Assembly (NCBI GenBank): GCA_008711295.1
Contig: VUYV01000015.1
Span: 8,599,486 to 8,663,485 of the forward strand
Source: Anarhynchus alexandrinus
Taxonomy: Eukaryota > Chordata > Aves > Charadriiformes > Charadriidae
Reading direction: 5' to 3'
DNA length: 64,000 bases
The translations under genes and the position numbers were made by a program. A model generated the notes under the pieces. The model saw only the letters and a program-made list of their open reading frames with translations. It had not been told where the DNA came from and did not search any database. The number at the start of each line of letters is the position of its first letter. The first letter of the stretch is position 1. This document shows, piece by piece, positions 14,073 to 26,769 of the stretch.

Positions 14073-17000
14073 CTGAAGTCCAAATGCAGGAGCTACAGTC
14101 AAATCCAGAAAAAAATACAATGAGGGGGGAAAAAAAAAGAAAAAGAGTTTAAATTTGTCTGTGACCTCCAGCCTAAGAGTGTTTTCCATTGCACTGTAAC
14201 AACCATGCATGCAAGCAAACGCGTGCGTGCATGCACAAACCCAGAAGAGAGCAGAGCCTGACCAAACCAGCTTCTCCTCCCAACAGCAGCGCCCTGCATG
14301 ACCCCCCGATTTTAGTTGGGTGCCCACGGCGAAGGGTATCCCGCAAGCATCACCCCAAAGATACAGTGTGGTGGCGTAGGCGCGTGCAGGGCGCTCCGGG
14401 GAGCACCCGAGCAGCGATACGATCCCCCAGCCGCCAGAAAAGCCCTCCTGGCTGAGCGAGCGTGACCGGGAGACATTTAGAGATCTAAAGGGGGCTGCAG
14501 GGTTAACGCCTGGGAAGGAGAAGTCCTGGAAAGGAGCCCCCATTTTTACGGCGAGAGCCTTGCACTGCAAAAACTTAACAGAAGGCTTGGAAGAGAGGGC
14601 TTTGCCCTTTATCGGTCACGTATTTAGCATCCAGCTGTCAGGGGAAGGTGCGCAGGGAGCAGAGCAGGAGCAGGGAGGGGAAGAAGCTCATCCACATAGT
14701 TTTTTTTAATTTTTTTAATTTTTTTTTTTTTTTTTTTTTTATGGTGGCAGATTTCCACGCACGCTGCCAGCTCCACACAAACTGCTTTTTGTTCGGTTTT
14801 TCTTTTAACACGTTACATTGAGAAACGAAGCTCAGAGGCAAAACGCTGCTCCCGATGAAATGTGGAAAGAGCCCGGGCTGGCTGCTGGTGACTGCTGCGA
14901 TTCATCTGACGAAGCGCTTGACATTTGGGTTTGCTGGGTCTCAAGTTTCCCTCTAGTAAGATATGGGCTGACTCCGAAGCAGCCAATCTGGGTCGGAGGC
15001 TGGAGATGATGCCGGAGGGAGGCGAGGCGAGGTATGCGCACATCCCAAATGAGAGAGCAGCCTGCCCCAGCTTTGTAAGCGCAGCTCCAGCGAGCCTGAC
15101 CTCAGCTGCACCAGATGCGTGGCACCACTGCCCCGTCCTCCTGAACCTTCTGGGGATGCTGTTCAGCTGCAAATCCCTCTCTCTGTTTTTTTTTTTTTTT
15201 CTCCNTCTTGGTGCCTTGTACTTGTTTTTGCTTTTCTTCACCCAGTTACGCGAGTTGTGTGTTTCCCGTTGCCGCGTGGTTTATCTTCTGTTGTAATCGG
15301 AGGCAAGTGGAAGCTGTTTTACAAGACCAGCATTGAATTTCCCAACCCAGGTTGAGCTTGGTGCAACACAACCAGCAGCATAAAGGGAAATCCTTTCCGT
15401 AAGCCAGTGTTTCAGAAGAAACCCGGTTAAATTGAAATCATACCAAAAGTGACAGGCTTGCTGAGAGCTGGCTGATTGTTGCAAGGAGCCTGAGCTGAAT
15501 CCACAACTCAGACACGTCTTCCCTGGATGGAGAAAATCCCAGCCAGACACCAATACCGCAGTCGAGTCTTCTGAGAGGCGTAACCCACAAAAAAAAAATC
15601 CCACTCTGGGTGGATGTGTCACTGCCCAAGCACAGCGAGCCAGCTGGAAGGAGCTGGCTGTAGCGCGTTTTCCTTTGATGCCTAAAACTTTAAGTACGAT
15701 TTAGTAGAGAAACTTTGCGGTACCAAAAAGATCTATAAAATCCTTTAAGCTTTACATTTCTCTATCGTCGCCGCGTCCACATGTTTCCTCCTCCTTCCCA
15801 CCCAGAGATTTTGGATTAACTACAAGCAAGGACTAATACACGGGAACTGCAGCATAAATAACATAAATAATAAAATAAACACCATTTTAAGGGTTGTTAA
15901 AAGCATTACCTGTTCCTGATTTGAGTACTACAATCCTCAACAAAATTTAAAACAGATTTGTAAAACAAAGTTTTTCAATGAGTAAAAATCCTTTACCACC
16001 CTATTTTGCACCAGAGCCCTCACGACTGTTGGTTGCGACATTGCCACGCAGTCTCCCAGTTCCTAACAGCGCCGTCCCGAAAGACCCACGTGTCACCCTC
16101 ACTTCCACTCCTTGAGACCCCCGATGAGTGGAAATGAAATTTGCAGAATTGGTTGCATAACTCGGGCAAAATAAGTTGAGCACGCACGTAAACACAGCTC
16201 TTGAGTGACAACAAGCCTCTCTCTATGAACCCTGAAGTCCCAACAGGCATCCACTCAGCCAAAAAGCTGTACAAGGACTCTGACCCCAGTCCCATTGAAA
16301 TGAATGGGAAAAAACCCATTAACTCCAGACCATGAGTGCTGTTGAACGTGAAAAAGCCACGGTTCATAAACTCTATTTGCCAGGTATCCCCATCCCTTGC
16401 CTTCAGGTGGTGGATGGCCTCATCCAAGGCTGGTTTCCTGCATGGCACCGGGCTGTCCCAAAGCAAGAGCCCCACTGCTTTGCCAGCCCAGTGTCAGGCA
16501 TCAACAAGACCTTAGGCAAAGCTCAGCTCACCACCGATCCCATCTCGTTGTAGAAGGACACGCTGGAGCTCTCCAAAGCGGGGTCTCAGGCCATCGTGTC
16601 GGCTTGTGATCAGCCGTGTGATGTGACTGCAGGGACACACAGGTTTGATGGGTGCTGCGCATTGTCACAGTCCAGTCATGCAACATATGGCGCGTTCCTG
16701 AGCACGAAGTACACCTGAGATACTCATCTCCTCTGCAAATACCAGCTGGGCCTTTTCAGAGGCAGCTTTGAGAGTGCTATTGTGGACAAATGATGGCTAT
16801 GAACAGTTTAGATTCCGTGGCCCACACGAACAACCTTCTACGAGCAGCTACAGCAGCAATTCATGGCATTGAGGGATAAAATTGAGCTCTTGCCCTTCCA
16901 GATCATACCAAAAAAACCCTCTGCCAACTGTGAAAATACTATAGCACATCCTGACATTCCCCTGATGCTCTGCTTGGCTGAAGGCATCAGCCCCAGAGCG

Positions 17001-19278
17001 TTCAGTCCGATGAACATCCCACAGCCATCCAGGCTGCAGAAGACCTCACGCCAGCTGCCAAGTAAGGGAGGTGTAGGTGGTGACGGAGCAGGTAAAACCG
17101 GTGCGCGCTGCCAGAGAGCTTGCCGCTGAGTAAGACCAAAGCCCAATCCCCAACGTGGTCCAAAATAAACAACGGGACAATCCACTTCTCTGAGGAACAG
17201 TTTGTCCAGGTCACGCTGTTGAAACCTCAAGTGCGTTCCAGCAGAGTAACACCGTCTTGACAGGCACCTCGGCTATTTTGAAGGGTGCATACTCGAAGAT
17301 TTAAAGCACACCTACAAAATGGAACAAAGAGGTCAAACCCAGGAGAATGGCCATGCCTTAAAGCCCAGACTGATCCCGAGCCTTGCATATTTGCTCCGAT
17401 TGTCCTTAGTAGTCATAGACAGGTGAGAAGGGACCACCACAAATCCAGCTCTGAGTACTGACAGGTCTGTAATTCTGTGTCTCACAAGAAAGAGAGGAGT
17501 AAGCCTTTCTTTCCCCATTCCTCAGGAAGGGTACGCGTGGTTTTTTGCTGTCCCAGGGGAAGATGAGCAGGTTTAACCCCAGCCCATGGGCTGAAAGGGT
17601 TTGCATCCTAAGGCACACTGCAAGCAGTACATCTCCGACATCTCCCTGGAGGGCAAGGAAGAAGACAGGTTGCTCTAGTCGTTTAAACTGTCCTTTCAAA
17701 TCATCCACAGCTTTCCTTATTCTAGCACTAAGCTGCACTCCTACCGCGTAACCTTAGGGTTGAGACTGGATGAGTCCACCACGTTTAGCAACTACATTCA
17801 TATATGCGCATCACTGTGCTTCTATCATTTAGGCGTCGAGACCTGAAATGGGACGAGAGGGATCTCCTTTACTTCTTCACAGCACAAGGAGAGCTTGGAG
17901 AACACTGCCAAGAAGCCTGCAAAAGCCAGCGATGCCTCAGCTCACGGGCTGCGTGGCCATCAAACTATCAGCACGGTATACATCCATGCAACAAGAAGCT
18001 CTGTAAACCATATAATACATTTTTAGAAATACAGTCGCCATATAGTCACCAATACTAGAACATTATCTTCCCTGGGAGAAGCCTCCCCCCCCACTTTGTT
18101 TTTCAATCACAAACTTTCCTGGCTAAAACGGAGCAAGGGAAGCTCTAGTTGCAAGTTTTCTAGGAGTTTAACAAATCCCTTGATAAACTTCAGCATATTT
18201 ATGGTGGTTGTTGACCTAAAGGATTTTATTTCTATATCAAATACATGCTTTAAACAGCTGATGGTCACCTCAAAACATCCCAAACTGACCCCTGTACTGG
18301 CCTCAACAGGGCTCGCAAATCATAAATTTACATAAGAAATAAAATTTCCCCCAGGACAAACAACAGACTGTACAAACGCGTTTGTTCAGCAACTGCTGAG
18401 AACACTCATTTCTTAATCAGACTTTGTGAATGCCGAACACACCAACATAACCTTATCTTACCTCATCTGGGATTCTGACTGTGCTCACACCATGGTTGTG
18501 CTATGCAAAAAAAGTACAGTAGGGCTCAAATGCCAGGTCAGGATGAATCAAGCAGTTGCACAAAACAGTAAGGACCTACACACACTCTTAAATCTGCATT
18601 GCAATACCCACGTCCCCATTTTTGGGAGCTGAGGATCCTGGGCCTTAAATACCTCCTTTGGTGGCCTGCAAGCCTTTATCACAAGCAGATCAGGAGCCGC
18701 TTCAGCTGGCGATGCTGCGTGTGAGCAATTTGAATGTCAGGTGTTGAATCACACCACGGAGCTCCCCACCTGCAACCTGTTCTTGGCCAATGTCAACAGC
18801 AGGTCCACGCTGGGAAACAGCCAGCCAGCAAACCTGCTGCCAGCATGAGCTTAAGAGCTGGAACGGAAAATGAGAGTGGGGCCATGAATTTGAAAGTCAG
18901 GTTTTGACTAATTATTTAAAATATGCCGGATTCTGAGATCCATTTTATGCAATGCGCTACAGCATTGTACCAGGCGTCTATCCTGGCACTATCAGTGGTA
19001 TGTAATAGTTTAATGAGCTGTCTCGCACAGGGAGTCATTTCAGAAGTTGAATGTACTTTATTTCACAGAAAAATAACCTTCTACTGTTCAACTTTTAGCT
19101 GAGAGTTGACCTAATAGCTCTGCTCTTGAATTCTATCCAGGGCTTGACCCAAAGCCCAAAGGCTGCAACCTACTGACTTCAGCTCAAGCTCTGCACAAGG
19201 GAAAACGTCAAGGAAAGCGGTGGGTAGAAGAGGGACCGAGCTTGGGAATCCAGCCTTTGGGTGCCTGTGCAGTTTTGC
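14073..19278. other. Intergenic, no gene recognised
   Basis: Contains the T tract at 14700, an N at 15205 and, at 16291-16308, the palindromic CCCATTGAAATGAATGGG typical of old dispersed bird/reptile repeats. Minus-strand frames at 16020-16475, 16838-17230 and 17406-17738 show no domain I know. The area may be a decayed ancient element. Confidence 0.4.
14700..14740. repeat. T-rich homopolymer tract
   Basis: Runs of 8, 7 and 22 T separated by AA pairs. Low-complexity, and possibly length-variable in the assembly. Confidence 0.9.
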
Positions 19279-19514
19279 ATCATAGAATGGTTTGGGTTGG
19301 AAAGGGTCTAAAAGATCATCCAGTTCCAACCCCCCTGCCATGGGCAGGGACACCTCCCACCAGACCAGGTTGCTCCAAGCCCCGTCCAACCTGGCCTTGA
19401 ACACCTCCAGGGATGGGGCAGCCACAGCTTCTCTGGGCAACCTGGACCAGTGCCTCACCACCTCACAGGAAAGAATTTCTTCCTAATATCTAATATAAAC
19501 CTACCCTCTTTTAG
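19279..19514 (-). mobile_element. CR1 LINE 3' fragment
   Basis: About 235 bp from CATAGAATGGTTTGGGTTGG to the CCTACCCTCTTTTAG block. It is of the CCATGGGCAGGGACACCTCC subfamily, like the copies at 43970, 46390, 55223 and 62981. Confidence 0.93.
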
Positions 19515-21604
19515 CATCTCGCTTCCAAATGTCCCTTGTACTTATTTTTCTCATGCAATATGTTCTTCAGATCCATGGATGGGAGACAGGAACGAATGAT
19601 AGGAGCCCACTGGCAACATCAAACCGAATCGGAGAATCTCCTGACACACAAAAATCTTGCTTCTGCTGGCACTCCTTGGGAAGCAGGCTGAGGTATGAGA
19701 GTAAGTTCACCACACCTGCAAAAATGTCATGGAGAGGCCCCTTCCAGCAGTGGCACATCTAGCTATCGCTCTAGCTACCTTAGGTATCTCCAGAAGTTGT
19801 ACCACCTAATTGCCCAAATGTCTAAGCAATAGGTACTGTGAATAAGGGGAGAACAGGGAAGTAAAGGAAGAAAGAAAGGAAAAAGAGAACATGCTTATAC
19901 GGTAAGAGGCCCAAGCTCCTTCTCCTCCATCACGCGTGCACTGCTGGGAGTCACTGAGACTTCCCAGGAGAGTCACAGTGAAATCCTTTCCATCTTAGAA
20001 GCCGGTGATTTAGACTGGAATTACACAGGTGGTAGCGACATACCGCAAATTCTTTGGGTTTGATTGGATCTATAATGATTCTCGGGGAATCTATTTTTAG
20101 GCCTGTAATTGCATTTTTCCACGGCGCTCAATCACCCCACCTCCCACCCCAGTACTGGGCAGAGCAAGAAAATGCAACTGCTGTTGGCTAAAGACAAGAG
20201 ACCAACCCTCCAGCACAGGAAACGTAAACAGACTTGAGCAAGGAGCAGACCCTCTTTGAAGTACATGAGTCATAGGTCCACCACTGAGATACCTGGAAGC
20301 CATTTTAAGAGAGCATCAGCTCATGCAACACAAAGCGTTGAGCAATATGAAGTTCTTGAGAACCTGACTCCCAAAATCTTTCATGCATGGTCATCGTGTT
20401 AGTGCAACTGTAGGAAGAAGTTCCTAGAGGAACTCGCGGTCTGTGCGCTGGTAAGGGAGAAGGTGCCTAGGGGAGGCTGAAAGACATACAGCAGTGAAGG
20501 ACAAGGACGGCTGTTCATTCTGCAGTCACATCAACCTGCCTTCGCGGACCTTCTACAGTCACACCCAACTATAAGTAGGCAAAATTGTACCGGATTCAAT
20601 GGGACTAATCACACACTGAAATTAGACTTATGCTCAGGTTCTTGGTTATGTCCCTGCTTGGCCTTTTCTTCAATTTCTACCCACTCCATACTCTACTGCC
20701 CTACTTCTACTCCCCTTAAGTATTTGAAGACTGACACTTGCCACCGTTGGAGTAGTAGTCATAAATGCCGAGTTCTGCTTTTTGTTCACCACAACCTCAC
20801 ATGCCTTTCTCCAAATTAGTCAAATGTTTACCATTCTACTAACTGTAGATTTGCTGAATCTCACAGTTTTATTATTACTCTTAAAATATGACTTAGAAGT
20901 TCCAGGAGTCTGGTGAGTATATTTTTTCATAAAAGGAGCATAACTTTAGTTTTGTGTAGGTGAGAAACTTTAGCCTTCTAAGCGTGAGAAAAAAAAAACA
21001 CCTGAAAATGAGTTGTTTCATGGTCAATTCAATGATTAGAGGTCCAGTAAATACAACTTCTCAGTGCTCTACCACCTCTTAAGTTCTCTTTCTGTGTTTA
21101 GACTACATTGTCTTCTGCTTCACACTCTTTCTCGATTTTGCAAATCCCATTTCAGACCTGCAAAATCTCTATTTACAAATAACCACAGCAGAGGGAAAAA
21201 ACACTGTAGTTTAAAATATTCTTACAAGCAAAACAGAAAGCCCAATGATTTTATCATGTCTATCTTATACTAGAGCTAAATGTTTATAAAGAGGAATTAA
21301 GATTTTTTTTTTTCCTCCCTGGCAACAGCTATAATAAATACACTGCTAGAGAAAATATGTGGAATAGAAGACATTCACTCAACACTGAAGAAACATGTTT
21401 GGATACAGTACTGCGAGGAACTTGCAGAAGAATCTAACACCGTCAAAATTCTGCGTTCCAGCTTGCTGACAATGTTAAGATCTCTCAAAGTAAAACCCGG
21501 GTGAGTTTTCCTTTGAGATGCAGTCAGATGGTGTTTCCAAGCTCCGTTAACTGATCAGTTAGTAACAGGAAGGATAAATGTTTCACATAGGCAGCAACAC
21601 AGAA
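19515..21604. other. Intergenic, one candidate exon
   Basis: AT-rich DNA without recognised genes apart from the candidate exon 21329-21500. A diverged ATTCAATGGGACTAATCAC motif of old repeats lies at 20594-20612. Confidence 0.45.
21329..21500 (+). other. Candidate exon of an unidentified gene
   Basis: A 172-nt segment lies between a T/C-rich tract ending GGCAACAG and the strong donor GTGAGT. The frame that skips the first two bases is open for 56 codons and reads LLEKICGIEDIHSTLKKHVW, then IQYCEELAEESNTVKI and LTMLRSLKVKP, with the look of a helical protein. It is not a CR1 frame and I do not recognise it. Against it: 56 open codons can arise by chance, and I found no neighbouring exon in a fitting phase. 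Confidence 0.3.
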
Positions 21605-21926
21605 ATCATAGAATCATAGAATGGTTTAGGTTGGAAAGGACCTTGAAGATCATCGAGTTCCAACCCCCCTGCCATAGGCAGGGACACCTCCCACCAGACC
21701 AGGCTGCCCAAGGCCACCTCCAGCCTGGCCTTGAACACCTCCAGGGATGGGGCCTCAACAACCTCTCTGGGCAACCTGGGCCAGTGCCTCACCACCCTTA
21801 AAGTGAAAAACTTCTTCCTAATGTTCAATCTAAACCTGCCCTCTTCCAGTTTGAAGCCATTCCCCCTCGTCCTATCACTCCATGCCCTAGTAAAAAGTCC
21901 TTCCCCAGCTCTCCTGTAGGCCCCCC
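21605..21926 (-). mobile_element. CR1 LINE 3' fragment
   Basis: About 320 bp, inverted tail ATCATAGAATCATAGAATGG at the left, truncated at CTCCTGTAGGCCC. Nearly the same subfamily and extent as the copy at 10556. Confidence 0.94.
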
Positions 21927-24924
21927 CTTCAAATAAAAGCCCCAAAACTTTTCCCCTCTTCCTGCTTCTTCCACCCTCCCAGTTCATAATTTTGGGCTCA
22001 GAGAAGCAAAAAAAATTATAAAATCTGAAGTCTCTAAGCGGCCTGGGGCTGATACGGAGGACCTGCTGTGACACCTGTGTTTGGGACAGCACTGAACCAT
22101 CCAGCCTGATGGCAGCAAAGCACGCCCAGGCTCGGCCCCCCTCCACCACCGCGGGCAGGAATTTGGTCTGCCTGCTGTTGTGTCTAGGTCAGGCACCACA
22201 ATCTCTCCACGGACTGGCACCTTAACTGTCCCGAGTTCGCCGTCTTAAGCTTCTGCGCAACAACTCCCAGTCTTGCTGATTTTCAAAGAGATGAAAGCTG
22301 TAGTTTCACAATCATTAACGCCACATTTAGGCAATTCCCAATCTCTCAAAAGACAGAGTCAGCCCAGGTAGGGTGTGAACATACATCCCTGCTCCTGCTG
22401 AATCAGAGTAAGAGCATGACCACCAGAGGAAAAACAATAGCTGCTCTGGCTTAATATCTGCCAGGATGAATTTATCATGCTGACAGTTTCAAATAGCTGT
22501 GGATTAGCAGCCTGAGTTTACACCTGATCTGCCCTGCAATTCCTATGGCTACAGCATTTCAACCTGGCATTACTAGCCCTACAGCTGGATTTGTTATCAA
22601 ACAGCAGCCTTAAATAAGTTCAAAAACATTACCCTTTTATCTTAACTCACCTTTCACGGGAAACACTTATCCATTATAAAACTAAAACCAACAATCATGT
22701 TCCAATCTACCTGTTTGTTTCAATTTAATTTTTCATGTAAATGTACCTGTCAGCAAAGACATCACTAGCACAGTTTCCTTGTAGCTGTTTTCAGAAGAGC
22801 ACCCCAGTTACTAAACCCTTAGCTTGCAAACTCTCCCAAGGATTAATTTCCCCTCTGATCCCCCTCAGCACCCCCGTACAGCATCCGGCTGACCCAGTCA
22901 GACATGGACTCCGCTTGGTGGAGGGGCCAGACAGAGCCCTGCCCAGCTTAACAGCATCACACCAGATGGAAAACGTCTGGATTTAGAAATTGAGGAAAAG
23001 CTTATTAGAAATACTCTCACAACGAGGTGAGACTTGCCTGAAATTGTGCACTTCAGCAGCTTCGAGATTTAGGGGTTGGGTTTTTTTTTTATAGAATGCT
23101 AAACAACATCCCATCTTAATTATTGGAGCTCCACTAGCAGCGTAACAGAACTGCTTGTACATAATCCAGAAAGGAGTGCAACAGGTAAATCTATCTCTAC
23201 CAGGTCTCTGTACCTTCTCCCTCTCTCTCACCTACAGTTGCTTAGGATTAAGGTTTAGTATTCTCTTCTTCATCTTCTGCCAGATATAGTACCTCAGTCA
23301 TCATCTTGTTGACCAAGTCCTCTCAAACTGCAGCTGGAACTCACTCTGTAAAACAACAAACGCTTTCTAAATCACTTGAAATCAAGCAGCACCGTTGGTA
23401 CCGTGGCACCTGCCCGTTTAAAAACCCCAAAAGGAGAAATGAGACCTGAAATTCTGGGTGATTGTGTTTCAAGGTTAAGCTAGCCTGCGCGCTTACGAGA
23501 AAAGCTGCGCTACTATATGGAGGACAAGTGCCTTTGTGATACAGTGCGATCTGTAGGGTGTTTAGAACGCACCACCCAGTGGTAGAAAGCTACATCCACA
23601 TCGGTGAGTAAATGGCGCACAGCTTTAGGCAGGCAAAGAATGATTTCCGCAAATGCTTTCTTTTCTCACAGGTTTCGAGAAAGACAAAACCCACATTTAC
23701 ATTATACTGTATAATAGGCTAGTCACACAAAAATAACGAATACACCTGAGCCTAAAAAGAAAACACAAAGCATGCACTTGGTACAATCAACGTCTGTAAT
23801 TATCCCTCTAAAATCTAAAACGTTTCTTCTGTATCCTCTGCTCCTTCCAGGACTCTATTAAATTGCCCTAATCCCGATTGCCCTCAGCAGAGATGTCTTC
23901 ATTTCCCAAAGGCAGAAACACAGTTCTACCATTGTTATAATCTGGGAAACTGGAGAACATACTTTGGAATGATGTACAAGGATCAGAGGTTACTGCTGGT
24001 ATTCTGTAATAAACGATTGGACTTGCTAGTAAAGACAGGCTCAAACCAAATCCTCCAGGCTAGGCATCCCTATATATCATGGAAGACTGGCTTAGGAATC
24101 AAATATCAATGGTTGTGCTCTTCTTTAATAATAACATGGTAAGAAAAAGCCAATATTCTGAAGCACGGCAAACTGTGTTTGCGCACGACCTCGCACAGGA
24201 CCTGGTTTTGCACTTCTGGGAATACCACGCTCTAGGCTTAAAAGTGCAATCGGGAACTACAGAAGAGGAATGCAGCGTATTCCCCCCAAAACCCAGAGCA
24301 TCCATGCACCTTTCAGAAGAAGGACTTCTCCCTGGAGACAAAGTCACTGCCTACTTGAGGACCGGTATTCTACACAGAGCGATTGCCAATGGTCTCAACC
24401 ATTCAACGGTTTAAGTGACACAAAGTGCCCCTTTTGGCAGGAGTCTTAACAAAGAAGCCACATTTCACACGGGCAACAGAAAGCAGAAGCACACGTTGGG
24501 ACAATCCACACGTAACTCACCCTAACTTGAACGCCTGGATTGGTTTTAAACCTGAAGAAGGGATTGCGTTCTCCCTAACCAAAGTTTAGAGGGAGTGTTT
24601 ATACCACCACCAGGCACTGCAACCTGAGAGCACAGACAGGTGAAAAGAAAGCAATTAAATTTACTCCCAAAACAAAAGCATTTTCCCTTACTGCCCCTAA
24701 AAGCAGACACCGAACTTTAAGACCTGGAGCTTGTGGAAGAGGTTGCATCTATCAGAAGTGCCATACATTAAGTCCCAGTAACTTCATGGGAAAGGATTTC
24801 ACTGTTTCAATTTAGCATGACAAAGCCCCTCATCGGAGGCTTTTACAGGAAATGGAGAGAAATGGCATGATATGGGAATAAGCAGTTGGCTCACACAGCA
24901 AAGAAAGGTTACTAGCAGGATGTA
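21927..24924. other. Intergenic, one coding-like remnant
   Basis: No identified gene. Holds the unidentified segment at 23248-23350 and an open frame at 24079-24414 (plus, 111 codons) that I cannot assign. Confidence 0.45.
23248..23350 (-). pseudogene. Coding-like remnant or terminal exon, unidentified
   Basis: After an acceptor-like TTTTACAG the minus strand reads SEFQLQFE in one frame. After an apparent one-base shift it reads DLVNKMMTEVLYLAEDEEEN and TKP, then TAA. The acidic end looks like a real C-terminus, but the frame break, the short length and the lack of other exons leave it open whether this is a decayed exon or chance. Confidence 0.2.
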
Positions 24925-25330
24925 CGATCATCTGTGCTGATAACATGTTCGTAAGTTATCTGGAAAATGAGGTGGACATCATGATGCATTTCGCAGAAAA
25001 TACACAATTATTCAGGATGAGCAAATTCAGCTCTCGCAGCTAGAATTACACATGGATCTCAAAAAATTGAGTGACAAAAAGGGGAAATGAAACATTATGT
25101 GCAAAATAAAGTGCATGAAGGGGATTATTCTTTACTGTATCAACACAGTGATGAGCTCTGAGAGAACTTACTACACAGGGACGAGATCTTGGGAAAAGTG
25201 CAGCCAGTTCTCTGAAAATAAGAGTTCAGCGATTATCCACAGTCACGAAGGGAGAGGGAATTAGTTACTGGTTATTATGGAAGGAACTAAGAATAGAAAA
25301 CATCCTGCTTTATAAAATCAGCATGGCAAC
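24925..25330 (+). mobile_element. Ancient, strongly diverged CR1 fragment (ORF2 3' part)
   Basis: The stretch reads like a decayed CR1 ORF2: ATCTGTGCTGATAACATGTT, then GAAAATACACAATTATTCAG, CAGTGATGAGCTCTGAG and GAGATCTTGG followed by TTCTCTGAAAATA, in the order seen in reptile and bird CR1 elements. It has many stops and indels and is much older than the other copies. Confidence 0.6.
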
Positions 25331-25834
25331 TGTATCTTGAAGAGCAAAACCCCAGTAACCCTAACTTACTAAGATAAATTGGAAGAGGAATACAGATAGT
25401 GGGTTAGATGAACACCTGGTTTGCTGCCTTATGTTTTTTTGAGTCCATATAAACAGCACTAAATATTTCTACAGTCATTAAAGACACTGCATTCATAAAA
25501 ATCCCAGGAACGGCGATCAGCATACTTCAACTGCTATCCACCAGTCATACCAACACTTGCCTTGACCTGAATTTCTCGCCAGGCCAGGCAGTCAGGTTTT
25601 GAACAACCTCCCATCTTTCACAATTGTCTCGGCTCACGCCAGTGGAGTGGCGAGAAGAAGTTGTAGATAAGCAATATTTTGACAGTGGACAGAGGATGAG
25701 GAAGAGTAAAGGCTGAAGTCTGTGCTACAGTATTAATCTACGCAGCACAGGGCGGGCTACGGAGAAGCGCGTGCTGCCTCTGACGTGTGATCTGTCCAAC
25801 TATCTGTGAGTATCTAAGGTAGACATCTACATGA

Positions 25835-26294
25835 GAAGGTCCAGAGAAGGGCTACAAAGCTGGTGAGGGGTCTGGAGGACAAGTCTGATGAGGAACGACT
25901 GAGGGATCTGTGGTTGTTTAGCCTGGAGAAGAGGAGGCTGAGGGGAGACCTTATCACCCTCTACAACTACCTGAAAGGAGGTTTTAGAGAGATGGGAGCT
26001 GACCTCTTCTCCCTGGTGACAAGTGATAGGACAAGAGGAAACGGGTTCAAGTTATGTCAGGGCAGGTTTAGATTGGATATTAGGAAGNNNNNNNNNNNNN
26101 NNNNNNNNNNNNNNNNNNNNNNNNNNNNNNNNNNNNNNNNNNNNNNNNNNNNNNNNNNNNNNNNNNNNNNNNNNNNNNNNNNNNNNNNNNNNNNNNNNNN
26201 NNNNNNNNNNNNNNNNNNNNNNNNNNNNNNNNNNNNNNNNNNNNNNNNNNNNNNNNNNNNNNNNNNNNNNNNATTCTATGATTCTATGATTCTA
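25835..26294 (+). mobile_element. CR1 LINE interrupted by an assembly gap
   Basis: The left part encodes [20 protein letters not shown] and [13 protein letters not shown]. The sequence then enters 185 Ns (26088-26272) and resumes in the CR1 tail ATTCTATGATTCTATGATTC. The gap is therefore internal to the repeat, roughly where the last 200 bases of the element belong. Confidence 0.92.
26088..26272. other. Assembly gap (185 N)
   Basis: Run of undetermined bases inside a plus-strand CR1, between the FRLDIRK-coding block and the terminal ATTCTATG repeats. Confidence 0.99.
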
Positions 26295-26769
26295 CATCGG
26301 AGCAAGATGCAAGTTGCTCTAGATGGTACAGCGAGCCTATAGGGCTTCCGTGAGTACAGTCAATGGAGATCTCGTTTCATCCAAACGTAATCTACATTAC
26401 GTCAAATGATTCCTAATTTCACTGCCCGCGAGAGGCATGACAACTTGCTCTCATGCGCACTTCTCAAATTAGCTAAGAACAGCCCCACGTTAAGTGACCC
26501 AAGAGATCCAAGATGATGCCATCAGAAGAAGTTAAGAAACGAGTTGCTGTATGTATGCAGTTACCACGCAGCAACAGAGCGAGACGCAACCACCCCTCTT
26601 CTTGGAAGGCTGGCAGATTTGCTGGAGTGCTCTAGAAACTACCGACTAAACACCAGTTATTCCTTAGCCAGGAGAAACCACCTCTCCGAAAACCAACGCT
26701 CACTTACCAAAAGTAACAATTCTCACAGTGATTTACTTTTAAAATAAACAAACAAACGAACACCAAGCC

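Noticed and set aside
16020..17738. Three minus-strand open frames that might be a retroelement
   Set aside because: No gag, protease, reverse transcriptase or envelope motifs and no terminal repeats were seen. Left as unassigned intergenic DNA.
20821..20911. A second exon upstream of 21329 (ends at a GTGAGTAT donor at 20912)
   Set aside because: Its open frame joins the candidate exon 21329-21500 in a phase that gives a stop codon, so the two do not form one reading frame.
24079..24414. 111-codon plus-strand open frame
   Set aside because: The minus strand is also open over most of it, no motif is recognised, and no donor or acceptor fits.
1..26000. LIPG (endothelial lipase), the gene next to ACAA2 in mammals
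   Set aside because: I looked for lipase blocks such as the GXSXG region and the CGLNDVLG-like segment and saw none. It may lie further left.
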